64,000 bases of DNA from contig NZ_JAPVBI010000003.1 in NCBI RefSeq assembly GCF_026967925.1, positions 499,070-563,069 of the forward strand, in the 5' to 3' direction. Numbering within the stretch: position 1 is the first letter of the stretch; each line of letters begins with the position of its first letter. A program made the position numbers and the translations under genes. Source of the DNA: Modestobacter sp. VKM Ac-2985 (GTDB taxonomy: Bacteria > Actinomycetota > Actinomycetes > Mycobacteriales > Geodermatophilaceae). The notes under the pieces were generated by a model. That model was not told the DNA's origin. It did not search any database and worked only from the letters and a program-made list of their open reading frames with translations. Below are positions 24,591-33,049 of this stretch, piece after piece.

Positions 24591-25397
24591 CCACCGAGGC
24601 CGCAGGTCCAGTCCGCAGCCCTCGTCCTCGACGACCTCACGGTCGCCCTCGGCGGGCGGCAGCTCGTGCGTGGGATGCGCCTCGAGATCGCGGCGACCGA
24701 GCGGGTGGCCCTGATCGGCGCGTCGGGTTCGGGCAAGACGCTGACCGCCGACGCGGTGCTGGGCACCCTGCCGCCGGGCGCCAGGGTGCTGGGCAGCGTG
24801 CGGGTGGCCGGGGTCGACGTCACCCGGCTGCCGCCCGCCCGCCGGCCCGTGGCCGCCCGGGTCGCGGCGGTGGGCCAGGACCCTGCCGCCGCCCTCAACC
24901 CGCTGGTCCCGGTGGGAGCACAGCTGGCCCTGCCGTTGCGCAACCACCGGCGACTGCGCGGCGCCGCGCTCGCGGACGAGCGCGCCCGGCTGCTCGAGGC
25001 AGTCGGGCTGACCGACGCCCAGCGGGTGCTGCGCAGCTCCCCCGGCGAGCTGTCCGGCGGCCAGCGGCAGCGGGTCTGCATCGCCATGGCCCTCGCCTCC
25101 CGCGCGGGGCTGCTGGTCGCCGACGAGCCCACGACCGCGCTCGACCTCGTCACCCAGGCCCAGGTCGTCGCCGTGCTGCGCGAGTCCACCCGGGACACGG
25201 CCCTGCTGTTCATCACGCACGACCTCGCGGTGGCCGCCGCGCTCTGCGACCGCGCCGTCGTGCTGCACGACGGCGTCGTGGTGGAGGACGCCCCGATCAC
25301 CCGGCTGCTGACCGACCCGCAGCACGAGCAGAGCGCTGCCCTGGTCCGCGCCGCCCGCGCCGGCGCGCTGCCGGCCCACGCCGGCGCCGCGTCGTGA
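24579..25397 (+). CDS. ABC transporter ATP-binding protein, DppD-like (system B)
   Basis: A 272-residue ATPase with Walker A GASGSGKTLT, a Q-loop in VGQDPAAALNPLV, signature LSGGQRQRVCIAMALA, Walker B LLVADEPTTALD and His in ITHDLA. It is the counterpart of the system A DppD-like subunit. The start is ATG 24579, immediately behind a leaderless-type promoter; the Zur-box-like sequence overlaps it. First gene of a four-gene operon that ends with the fused permease. Confidence 0.88.
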   Translation: MVISPPRPQVQSAALVLDDLTVALGGRQLVRGMRLEIAATERVALIGASGSGKTLTADAVLGTLPPGARVLGSVRVAGVDVTRLPPARRPVAARVAAVGQDPAAALNPLVPVGAQLALPLRNHRRLRGAALADERARLLEAVGLTDAQRVLRSSPGELSGGQRQRVCIAMALASRAGLLVADEPTTALDLVTQAQVVAVLRESTRDTALLFITHDLAVAAALCDRAVVLHDGVVVEDAPITRLLTDPQHEQSAALVRAARAGALPAHAGAAS

Positions 25398-26218
25398 GCG
25401 GCGCAGCCCGGGGCGTGACCGACGACGCGATCGAGGACCCGGTCCTCGCCGCCACCGGCGTCCAGCGGCGCTACCCGCTGTCCCGTGGCTGGTCGTGGGG
25501 CCGCCGGGACGTCGTTGCGGCCCTGCGGGGGGTCGACCTCCAGGTGGCGGCCGGCGAACGGGTCGGGCTGGTCGGCACCTCCGGCTCCGGCAAGTCGACC
25601 CTGCTGCGCTGCCTGCTCGGGCTGGAGCGCCCCGATCGGGGCACGGTGAGCCTCGCCGGCCGCACCGTCCAGCCGGGGTCGACGGCCTCGCTGCGCTGGT
25701 ACCGCCGGCTGGTCCAGTACGTGCCGCAGGACCCGGCCGGGTCGCTGGACCCCCGCTCGACGGTCCGCGAGCTGGTCACGGTGCCGCTGCGGCACCTGCA
25801 CGTGCCCGGCGACCACGCCGCCGCCGTGACGACGGCACTGACCCGGGTGGGCTTGGACCCGGAGCTCACCGACCGCCGCCCCGGCGAGCTCTCCGGAGGC
25901 CAGGCGCAGCGCGTCGCGCTGGCCCGCGCCCTGGCCCCGGGCCCGGTCCTGCTGCTCGCCGACGAGCCGGTCAGCGGGCTGGACCTGCCGGTGCGCGACC
26001 AGGTGGTCCAGGTGCTCGCCGACCTCTCCGCGCGCGAGGGCCTGGGCCTGCTCCTGGTCTCCCACGACCTCGCCGTCGTCGCCCGGCTCTGCGACCGCAC
26101 CGTCGTGCTCGCCGACGGGCTCGTCGTCGAGGAGGGGCCGACCACCGACCTCCTCACCCGCCCCGCCCACCCGCGCACCCGGGACCTGCTCGCCGCCGTC
26201 CCCACCCTCCCCGCCTGA
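25394..26218 (+). CDS. ABC transporter ATP-binding protein, DppF-like (system B)
   Basis: A 274-residue ATPase with Walker A GTSGSGKSTL, Q-loop VPQDPAGSLDPRS, signature LSGGQAQRVALARALA, Walker B LLLADEPVSGLD and His in VSHDLAV. RWYRRLVQYVPQDP parallels HWFRRAVQVVPQDP of system A. The GTG start overlaps the previous stop (GTGA). It partners the DppD-like protein to energise import. Confidence 0.9.
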   Translation: MSGAARGVTDDAIEDPVLAATGVQRRYPLSRGWSWGRRDVVAALRGVDLQVAAGERVGLVGTSGSGKSTLLRCLLGLERPDRGTVSLAGRTVQPGSTASLRWYRRLVQYVPQDPAGSLDPRSTVRELVTVPLRHLHVPGDHAAAVTTALTRVGLDPELTDRRPGELSGGQAQRVALARALAPGPVLLLADEPVSGLDLPVRDQVVQVLADLSAREGLGLLLVSHDLAVVARLCDRTVVLADGLVVEEGPTTDLLTRPAHPRTRDLLAAVPTLPA

Positions 26219-26225
26219 CCCGCGC

Positions 26226-26260
26226 CCCACCCCACCCCACCGCACCGCACCGCACCGCAC
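26226..26260 (+). repeat. Pentanucleotide tandem repeat in the leader of the system B lipoprotein gene
   Basis: Three copies of CCCAC are followed by four of CGCAC (35 bases), between the ATPase stop and the ATG at 26278. The tract lies upstream of a weak CGGAA-type ribosome site. Length changes would alter the leader but not the reading frame. Confidence 0.8.
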
Positions 26261-26277
26261 CCACAGAGAACGGAACG

Positions 26278-27789
26278 ATGTCCTCCTCCCGCGCCCCCCG
26301 CCTGCTCGTGCTCGGCGCCACCGTCGCCCTGCTGACCACCGGCTGCTTCAGCAGCTCACCCGACGACGGCGGCAGCAGCGACCCGGCCGCCGAGGGCCGG
26401 ATCTCGCTGGCCATGCTGCAGCCGCCGCGCTCGGGCTTGAACCCGCTGACCGACGACGCCTTCAAGCTCTCCCGCTGGAGCACCGCCGAGACCCTGGTCG
26501 TGCTGGACGCCGACGGCGACGCCCAACCGGCGCTGGCCACCGAGTGGACCCAGACCGACGACCTCACCTGGCGCTTCACCGTCCGCGAGGGGGTCGAGTT
26601 CCACGACGGCACGGAGCTGACCGCCGAGCAGGCCGCCGCCGCGCTGACCGCCGCGAACGAGGCCTCGCCGCGGCCGCGCATCCTGGACGGCGTCGAGCTG
26701 ACCGCGACCGCCGACGGTCCCGACGTCGTGGTCACCACCGGCGAGCCCGACCCACTGGTGCCGCAGCGGATGTCCAGCCCGCAGCTGGCGGTGCTCGCCG
26801 CGGCCGCGTACGGGGCGGACGGCCGGGTCGACCCGGTCGGCACCGGCACGGGTCCCTTCGAGCTGGTCGCCGTGGACGGCACCTCCGGCGCCACCCTCGA
26901 CCGCTTCGACGGCTACTGGGGCGACCCGGCGGCCGCCGCCGGCATCGACGTGGCGTTCGTGCCCGACGGCACCGCCCGGGCCGCGGCCCTGCGCACCGGC
27001 ACGGCGGACGTCGTCGAGGCGGTGCCGGTCTCCCAGGCCGGACTGGTCGAGGAGGAGCTCGTGCACGAGGTGCCGATGCCGCGCACCAACACCCTGTACC
27101 TGAACACCGCCTCCGGGCCGTTCGCCGACCCGGCCGTGCGGGTCGCCGCCCGCGCCGCGGTCGAGCGGGCCACCATCGTGGAGACCGTCTACGAGGGCCG
27201 CGCCGACATCGCCGAGGGCCTGCTCGGCCCGGCGATCCCCTGGGCCGCCGACCTGCGGGCGGACCAGGCGGACCCGTCGGCACCCGCCGTGCCGGCCGGC
27301 ACCACGATCACCCTGGGCACCTTCACCGACCGGGCCGAGCTGCCCGAGGTCGCCGTGCTGCTGGAGCAGCAGCTGGAGGCGGTGGGCTTCACCGTGGAGC
27401 AGGACGTGCGGGAGTACGCCTTCATCGAGGCCGACGCCCTGGCCGGGGCCTTCGACGCGTTCATCCTGTCCCGCGCGACGGTGCTGGACTCCGGTGACCC
27501 GGTCGCCTACATGTACAGCGACTTCGCCTGCGAGGGCTCCTTCAACATCGCCCAGCTGTGCGACCCGGCGGTGGACGCCGCCCTGGAGACGGCCGCGGCC
27601 GCCACCCCCGGCCCGGAGCGCCAGCAGGCGGTCATCGCGGCCGAGCAGGCCATCCTGGACACCGGCGCCGCGGTGCCGATGCTGCACGAGCGCGTCATCC
27701 AGGGCGAGGCCGCCGGCGTCTCCGGTGCCGTGCGCGACCCGCGCGAGCGGGCGCTGATCACCGCCGGCACCACCGTCGGCGAGGACTGA
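26278..27789 (+). CDS. ABC transporter substrate-binding lipoprotein, SBP_bac_5 family (system B)
   Basis: A 503-residue exported lipoprotein with the lipobox LLTTGC near residue 22. It shares ETLVVLDADG, VEFHDGTELTAEQ, DPVGTGTGPFEL, VYEGRADIAEGL and the Cys pair ACEGSFNIAQLCD with the system A protein, so the two are diverged paralogs. The ligand is unknown; peptides or metal-chelate complexes are family precedents. The position between Zur-box-like promoters and next to znuABC favours a zinc complex, by inference. Confidence 0.88.
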   Translation: MSSSRAPRLLVLGATVALLTTGCFSSSPDDGGSSDPAAEGRISLAMLQPPRSGLNPLTDDAFKLSRWSTAETLVVLDADGDAQPALATEWTQTDDLTWRFTVREGVEFHDGTELTAEQAAAALTAANEASPRPRILDGVELTATADGPDVVVTTGEPDPLVPQRMSSPQLAVLAAAAYGADGRVDPVGTGTGPFELVAVDGTSGATLDRFDGYWGDPAAAAGIDVAFVPDGTARAAALRTGTADVVEAVPVSQAGLVEEELVHEVPMPRTNTLYLNTASGPFADPAVRVAARAAVERATIVETVYEGRADIAEGLLGPAIPWAADLRADQADPSAPAVPAGTTITLGTFTDRAELPEVAVLLEQQLEAVGFTVEQDVREYAFIEADALAGAFDAFILSRATVLDSGDPVAYMYSDFACEGSFNIAQLCDPAVDAALETAAAATPGPERQQAVIAAEQAILDTGAAVPMLHERVIQGEAAGVSGAVRDPRERALITAGTTVGED

Positions 27790-27792
27790 GCC

Positions 27793-29583
27793 GTGCCACG
27801 GCGGGGATGGGTGACCGCTGCCTCCCGGGCGGTCACCGTCCTCGGCGTGGTGGCGCTGATCGGGGTGCTGCCCTGGCTGTCCGGGCGCAGCCCGGAGCTG
27901 TCGATCCTGCGGGCGCGCTCGGCCGAGCAGGAGGCCACCCCGGAGGCCCTGGCTGCGATCCGGGCCGAGCTCGGTCTGGACGCCGGACCGCTCGGGCTGC
28001 TCGGGCACTGGGTGTCCGGGCTGCTCCGCGGGGACCTGGGCACCTCCTGGATCTCCGGCGGACCGGTGGGCCCGGGCCTGGTCGAGGCCCTGGGCGTGTC
28101 GGTCACGCTGATGGGCGCCGCCCTGCTGGTCGCCCTCGGCACGGCGGCGCTGCTGTGCTGGCCGCCGCTGCACCGGGTCGCCCGGGGCCAGCGGGGCCGC
28201 ACCGGCGGCGCGGCCGGGGCCGCGCTCACGGCGCTGCCGGAGTTCCTGCTGGCCTCGGTGCTGCTGCTGGTCGGCGCGGTGTGGCTGGGCTGGTTCGAGC
28301 CCTACGGCTGGACCGGCCCCTCCTCGGTGGTGCTGCCGGCCCTGGCGATGGGCCTGCCCGGTGGCGGGCTGATCGGCCGGCTGGTCGCCGACGGGCTCAC
28401 CGTCACCGGCACCGAGCGCTGGGTGGCCACCTGGCAGGTCGCCGGCGCGTCGCCCGGGCAGCTGGGCCGCGCCCTGCTGCGCCGCACCCTGCCCGCGCTG
28501 ACCACCCAGGTGGCGCTGGTGCTCGTCGGCCTCACCGGCGGGGCGGTGGCCGTCGAGCAGGTGTTCGCCATCCCCGGACTGGGGCGTGCGGTGCTCGGCG
28601 CCGCCGAGGCGCAGGACCTGCCGGCCCTGCAGGCCGGGATGCTGCTGCTCCTCGGGATCTCGGCGCTGTTCGGCGGGCTGGCCGCGCTGACCCGGGCACT
28701 GCTGCTGGGCCGGGCGCTGCGCAGCGGGAGCGTGCCGGTGCCGGCCCGGACCAGCCCGTCCCGGCGACGCGACCGGCTGCTCCCGGGCGGGGCGGCCGCG
28801 CTCCTCGTGGTCGTGGTGGCCGCCGGGCTCGGCCGCGACCCGCTCGCCTCCGCCCACCCACGGCTGGCCGCCCCCAGTGCCGCACTGCCCTTCGGCGCCG
28901 ACGCCAGCGGGCGGGACCTGCTCGCCCGGGTGGCGCACGGCGCGGTGCAGACCGTCGGCACGGCCGCGCTGGTCGTGCTGGTCACGCTGGTCGTCGGCGT
29001 CCTGGTGGGGCTGCTGCCCCGGGCGTCGGTCGGGCCGGTGGAGGTCGCCAACGCCGCACCCCCGGTCATCGTCGGCGTCCTGGTCGCCGCTGCCCTGGGC
29101 ACCTCGCAGGCCGGCGCGGCGCTGGCCGTCGCGCTGGTCGCCTGGGCACCGATCGCCGCGTACGTGGCGGCCGCGTCGGCGGAGGTCCGGCGCCAGCGGC
29201 ACGTCACCGTGCTGCCGGTGCTCGGGGTGGGGCCGGCGGCGGTCACCTGGCGGTACGTCGTGCCGACCGTGCTGCCCGCCGCCGCCCGCAACGCGGTGCT
29301 GCGACTGCCCGGCATCGCGCTGGCCCTGGCAGCGCTGGGCTTCCTGGGCCTGGGCGCCACCCCGCCGGCACCGGAGTGGGGGCTGCTGCTGGCCGAGGGC
29401 ATGCCCTACGTCGAGCGGGCGCCCTGGGCGGTGCTCGCCCCGACCGGGGCCCTGGTCACCGCCTCGGTGCTCGCCGTCTCGCTGTCCGGGCTCAGCCGCC
29501 GCCCGCGCCGGCCGGCTGGGCCGGTCGCGGTCCCGCCGGGGACGACGGCCCCGTCCCCGGCGCAGCCCGCGGCGGTCGGATGA
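27793..29583 (+). CDS. Opp/Nik-type ABC transporter permease, fused DppB-DppC (system B)
   Basis: A 596-residue membrane protein with two permease halves. The first half holds GDLGTSWISGGPVGP, FEPYGWTGPSSVVLPALAM and FAIPGLGR; the second holds LPFGADASGRDLLARVAHGA and LGLGATPPAPEWG. GTG start three bases after the lipoprotein stop. The same fusion is found in system A, so the fused gene predates duplication of the transporter. The last 35 residues are Pro/Ala-rich. It is followed directly by the znuA promoter. Confidence 0.88.
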   Translation: MPRRGWVTAASRAVTVLGVVALIGVLPWLSGRSPELSILRARSAEQEATPEALAAIRAELGLDAGPLGLLGHWVSGLLRGDLGTSWISGGPVGPGLVEALGVSVTLMGAALLVALGTAALLCWPPLHRVARGQRGRTGGAAGAALTALPEFLLASVLLLVGAVWLGWFEPYGWTGPSSVVLPALAMGLPGGGLIGRLVADGLTVTGTERWVATWQVAGASPGQLGRALLRRTLPALTTQVALVLVGLTGGAVAVEQVFAIPGLGRAVLGAAEAQDLPALQAGMLLLLGISALFGGLAALTRALLLGRALRSGSVPVPARTSPSRRRDRLLPGGAAALLVVVVAAGLGRDPLASAHPRLAAPSAALPFGADASGRDLLARVAHGAVQTVGTAALVVLVTLVVGVLVGLLPRASVGPVEVANAAPPVIVGVLVAAALGTSQAGAALAVALVAWAPIAAYVAAASAEVRRQRHVTVLPVLGVGPAAVTWRYVVPTVLPAAARNAVLRLPGIALALAALGFLGLGATPPAPEWGLLLAEGMPYVERAPWAVLAPTGALVTASVLAVSLSGLSRRPRRPAGPVAVPPGTTAPSPAQPAAVG

Positions 29584-29615
29584 CCGCGGCCCCGTCCTGC
29601 GCCCTCGTGGGTTTT

Positions 29616-29644
29616 TTGACAACGATTCTCATTACACGGATGAT
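29616..29644 (+). promoter_or_regulatory. znuA promoter with best Zur box
   Basis: TTGACA (29616-29621) as -35 is followed after 17 bases by GATGAT. The sequence TGACAACGATTCTCATT (29617-29633) overlaps the -35 and closely resembles actinobacterial Zur boxes of the TGAAAATGATTTTCA type. It stands out as AT-rich against the surrounding GC. Confidence 0.78.
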
Positions 29645-29650
29645 CGGGCC

Positions 29651-30634
29651 ATGCAGTCACCGTCCCGACGACGTCCCACCCGCTCACTGTCCGCGCTCTC
29701 CCTCGCCTGCGCGGGGGCGGTCACGCTGGCCGCTTGCTCCGGGACGGCCGACGCCGACGCGGCGGGTGCCGGCGACGACGGGATGACGGTCGTGGCGGCC
29801 TTCTACCCCCTAGCCTGGCTGAGCGAGCAGGTGGCGGGAGACCTGGCCGACGTCACCTCCCTCACCCCGGACGGCGCCGAGCCGCACGACCACGAGCTCA
29901 CCCCGCGCGACGTCGCCGCGACGACCGAGGCCGACGTGGTGGTCTTCCTGCCGACACTGCAACCCGCCGTGGACGCCGCCGTCGAGCAGCAGGCAGCAGA
30001 CCGGGCCTTCGACGCCGGCGGGCCGGCCGACCTGTCCCTCACCTACGAGGCGCACGACCACGAGCACTCCGACGGCGAGCACGCCGACGAGGACGCGCAC
30101 GCCGACGAGCCGGTGACCGACCCGCACTTCTGGCACGACCCGATGCGGATGGCCGCCGTCGGCGACGCGCTGGCCGAGCACCTGGCCGGCGTGGACGAGG
30201 CCAACGCCGAGCAGTACACCGCCAACGCCGCGGAGCTGCGCGCCGAGCTCGAGGAGCTGGACGGGGAGTTCCGCGCCGGCCTGGCCGACTGCGCCACCCG
30301 GGAGCTGGTGACCAGCCACTCCGCCTTCGGCTACCTCGCCGACTCCTACGACCTCGAGCAGTTCGGCATCAGCGGTCTGGCGCCGGACGCCGAGCCCTCC
30401 ACCGACGCGCTGACCGAGGCGACCGGGTTCGTCCGCGAGCACGACGTGCGCACCATCTACTTCGAGACGCTGGTCAGCCCCGCCGTCGCCGAGACGGTGG
30501 CCCGGGAGACCGGCGCCCGGACCCGGCAGCTGGATCCCATCGAGGGGCTGACCGACCAGTCGGCAGGCGGCGACTACCCGGCGCTCATGCGGGCGAACCT
30601 GGCCAGTCTGCGGACGGGGCAGCAGTGCTCCTGA
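29651..30634 (+). CDS. znuA: Zinc ABC transporter substrate-binding lipoprotein ZnuA
   Basis: A 327-residue exported lipoprotein (lipobox LAAC near residue 29) of the cluster A-I metal-binding family. The first zinc His is in DGAEPHDHELTPRDV. An acidic His-rich loop (AHDHEHSDGEHADEDAH) follows, a hallmark of zinc rather than manganese binders. HFWHDP gives the second ligand and TSHSAFGYLA the third, with DAEPST and FETLVSP completing the site region. It delivers periplasmic zinc to ZnuBC. Its GTG-started neighbour znuC overlaps the 3' end. Confidence 0.94.
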   Translation: MQSPSRRRPTRSLSALSLACAGAVTLAACSGTADADAAGAGDDGMTVVAAFYPLAWLSEQVAGDLADVTSLTPDGAEPHDHELTPRDVAATTEADVVVFLPTLQPAVDAAVEQQAADRAFDAGGPADLSLTYEAHDHEHSDGEHADEDAHADEPVTDPHFWHDPMRMAAVGDALAEHLAGVDEANAEQYTANAAELRAELEELDGEFRAGLADCATRELVTSHSAFGYLADSYDLEQFGISGLAPDAEPSTDALTEATGFVREHDVRTIYFETLVSPAVAETVARETGARTRQLDPIEGLTDQSAGGDYPALMRANLASLRTGQQCS

Positions 30635-31335
30635 GCACCCGGCCCCGCCGGGCGCCGGCCGCCGTCCCGGTCGCCTGCGACAGCGCGCTGACGGTGCGGG
30701 GCGGCGCTTTCGGTCACGGCCGGGACGCCGCGATCACCGGCGTCGACCTGGCCGTGCGCCCCGGAGAGGTGGTCGCGGTCCGCGGGCCCAACGGGGCCGG
30801 CAAGTCGACGCTGGTCCGCGGTGTGCTGGGTCTGTGCGAGGTGCAGGCCGGCGAGGTGCGGCTGTTCGACGTGCCGCGCGCGCGGTTCCGGGACTGGCAC
30901 CGGGTCGGCTACGTCCCCCAGCGGCACACCGTGGCCGGCAGCGTCCCGGTGACCGTGCGCGAGCTGGTCTCCTCCGGCCGGCTGGGCCGGCTGCGGGCCT
31001 GGCAGCGCTTCGGCGAGGCCGACCGGTGTGCCGTCGACTGCGCGCTGGAGAGCGCCGGGCTGGCCGGCTTCGACCGCCGGCTGCTCGCCGAGCTCTCCGG
31101 CGGCCAGCAGCGCCGGGCGCTGCTGGCCCGCGCGCTGGCCGGGGACCCGGAGCTGCTGCTGCTGGACGAGCCGACGGCGGGGGTCGACGCGGCCAGCCAG
31201 CGGGTGGTCGCCGGCACGCTGGCCGGGCTGGCCGCGACCGGCGCCGCCGTGGTCGTGGTGCTGCACGAGCCGGGCCCGCTGGCGGACGTGGTGACCAGGA
31301 CGGTGACGCTGCCGGGGGCCGGCGCCCGGTGCTGA
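30625..31335 (+). CDS. znuC: Zinc ABC transporter ATP-binding protein ZnuC
   Basis: A 236-residue ATPase with Walker A GPNGAGKSTL, Q-loop VGYVPQRH, signature LSGGQQRRALLARALA, Walker B LLLLDEPTAGVD and switch His in VVVLHEPG. The VPQR and DWHRVGYVPQR pattern fits zinc/manganese importers. The GTG start lies inside the end of znuA, and the stop overlaps the start of znuB, so the three genes are translationally coupled. Confidence 0.92.
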   Translation: MLLSTRPRRAPAAVPVACDSALTVRGGAFGHGRDAAITGVDLAVRPGEVVAVRGPNGAGKSTLVRGVLGLCEVQAGEVRLFDVPRARFRDWHRVGYVPQRHTVAGSVPVTVRELVSSGRLGRLRAWQRFGEADRCAVDCALESAGLAGFDRRLLAELSGGQQRRALLARALAGDPELLLLDEPTAGVDAASQRVVAGTLAGLAATGAAVVVVLHEPGPLADVVTRTVTLPGAGARC

Positions 31336-32207
31336 GCTACGAGTTCATGCGGCTGGCCCTCGCGGCCGCCCTGCTCGTCGGCCTCACCGCACCCACCGTC
31401 GGGGTCTACCTGGTGCAGCGCCGGCTGTCGCTGATCGGCGACGGCCTGGGGCACGTGGCGCTGCTGGGGGTGGCGGTCGGCCTGGTCACCCGGTCCGCGC
31501 CGGTGCTCACCGCGCTGCTGGCCACGGTGGCCGGTGCGGTGGCGGTGGAGGTGCTGCGCGCCCGCCGGTCGGCCAGCGCCGACGTCGCGCTGGCCATCAT
31601 GTTCTACGGCGGGCTGGCCGGTGGCGTCGTCGTGGTCACCCGGGCGCCGGCCGGCACCCCGATCACGCTGGACAGCTACCTGTTCGGCGCGCTCACCACC
31701 ACGACCCGGGGCGACCTGGTGCTCTTCGCCGTGATGGCCGTCGTCGTGCTGGCGGTGACGATCGGGCTGGGCCGGTCGCTGTTCACCGTCGCGCTGGACG
31801 AGGAGCACGCCCGGGCCAGCGGGCTGCCCGTGCTGGGGCTGAACCTGCTGCTGGCCGTGGTCACCGCAGTCACCGTGACGCTGTCCATGCGGGTGCTCGG
31901 CCTGCTGCTGATCAGCGGGCTGATGGTGCTGCCCGCCGGCTGCGCGCAGCTGGTGGCCCGCAGCTTCCGGAGCAGCCTGGTGATCGCCGCGCTGATCGGG
32001 GTCACCGTGTCCGTCGGCGGCACCGCGGTCTCCTTCTACGCCGACACCCCGTCGGGCGGGACCATCGTGCTGATGGCGGTCGCCGCCTACGCCGTGCTCA
32101 GCATCGCCCGGATGGCCCGCCGCGGCAGCCCCCGGTCCGGGCCGGACGTCGTCCCGGCCCCGGTGCGGCCCGTGGGCCGGCCGGGCGGGGTGCCCCTCCC
32201 CCGCTGA
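31329..32207 (+). CDS. znuB: Zinc ABC transporter permease ZnuB
   Basis: A 292-residue membrane protein of the ABC-3 family with about eight or nine hydrophobic segments. Family segments include LVQRRLSLIGDGLGHVALLG, LDSYLFGAL, ALDEEHARASGLPV and GLLLISGLMVLPA. GTG 31329 overlaps the znuC stop. The soluble C-terminal tail is Pro/Arg-rich. A strong hairpin follows immediately after the stop. Confidence 0.93.
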   Translation: MLSYEFMRLALAAALLVGLTAPTVGVYLVQRRLSLIGDGLGHVALLGVAVGLVTRSAPVLTALLATVAGAVAVEVLRARRSASADVALAIMFYGGLAGGVVVVTRAPAGTPITLDSYLFGALTTTTRGDLVLFAVMAVVVLAVTIGLGRSLFTVALDEEHARASGLPVLGLNLLLAVVTAVTVTLSMRVLGLLLISGLMVLPAGCAQLVARSFRSSLVIAALIGVTVSVGGTAVSFYADTPSGGTIVLMAVAAYAVLSIARMARRGSPRSGPDVVPAPVRPVGRPGGVPLPR

Positions 32208-32241
32208 CCGGCGGCGCCCGGTCGGTCCCGGGCGCCGCCGG
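32208..32241. terminator. Hairpin terminator between znuB and the methyltransferase gene
   Basis: A 14-bp perfect stem (CCGGCGGCGCCCGG and its complement) with the loop TCGGTC, starting at the base after the znuB stop. The convergent operon C ends five bases beyond it, so it can serve both. Confidence 0.8.
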
Positions 32242-32245
32242 CAGG

Positions 32246-33049
32246 TCAGCGGACGGCCAGCAGCACCCGGTCGTCGTGGTCCTGCCAGATGGTGCCCACC
32301 TCGGAGAAGCCACCCTCCAGCAACGCCGCCTCGTGCATGCGCACCCCGGTCAGCCGGGTGCCGGGCGCGTGGTCGTCCGGGCCGCGCTCGGCGGCGTTGC
32401 GCCGCTCCCGCTCGGCGACGGCCTCGGTCAGCTCGGGCGCGGACAGCGCGGCGGCCCACCAGGCGTCCCAGTCCGGGACGCCGTCGGCGCCGAACGCCTG
32501 CTCGGCCCGGCGTCGCTCCGCCGCCTCGGACAGCCGGCTCAGCAGGACCTGGCCCGGGTCGTACGCCATGTTGTCCGCGTTGGCCAGCACGCCGCCGGCA
32601 GGCAGCAGCGTGGCGACCCGGCGGTAGGTGGCGGCGAGCTGGGCGGCGGACAGCCAGTGCAGTGCGGTGGAGCTGACCACGGCGTCCACTGCGGTCACCG
32701 GCAGCCGCTGCGGCCACGCCGGGTCGCGGAGGTCGGCGTCGACCCACTGCAGCCGCCCGTCGGCGTCACCCAGCGCGGCGGCGCCGACGGCGACCAGCAC
32801 CGGGTCCATGTCCACGGCGACCACGCGCGCGGCCGGGAAGCGCTCCAGGGCCCGGGCGCCGAAGGAACCGGGGCCGCAGGCCAGGTCGAGCACCGTGCCA
32901 CCGGCGGCGAGCCGGTCCCCGACCAGCTCCTCGAGCGCGTCCAGGGCGGCGGTGAACCGTTCCTCGCGGTGGCGCAGGTAGCCGCTCTGCTGGCGGTCCC
33001 AGTTGTGCAGCAACCGGCGCCAGTCGGTGGTGGTGAGCTGATCGGTCAC
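32246..33049 (-). CDS. Class I SAM-dependent methyltransferase at the end of operon C
   Basis: A 267-residue Rossmann-fold methyltransferase with motif I VLDLACGPGSFG (near 54-65), the acidic residue in VVAVDMDPVLV and motif IV-like AVVSSTALHWL. The substrate is not determinable; trans-aconitate-type and small-molecule methylases share this plan. GTG 33049 overlaps the stop of the transporter fusion gene (GTGA), so it is coupled to metal or peptide import system C. Methylation of a transported ligand or chelator is a possible role. Confidence 0.85.
   Translation of the reverse strand: MTDQLTTTDWRRLLHNWDRQQSGYLRHREERFTAALDALEELVGDRLAAGGTVLDLACGPGSFGARALERFPAARVVAVDMDPVLVAVGAAALGDADGRLQWVDADLRDPAWPQRLPVTAVDAVVSSTALHWLSAAQLAATYRRVATLLPAGGVLANADNMAYDPGQVLLSRLSEAAERRRAEQAFGADGVPDWDAWWAAALSAPELTEAVAERERRNAAERGPDDHAPGTRLTGVRMHEAALLEGGFSEVGTIWQDHDDRVLLAVR

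Noticed and set aside
26356-29622. A 1088-codon minus-strand open frame opposite the system B lipoprotein and permease
   Set aside because: The plus strand has clear lipoprotein and permease motifs; the antisense translation is low-complexity Gln/Gly/Arg.
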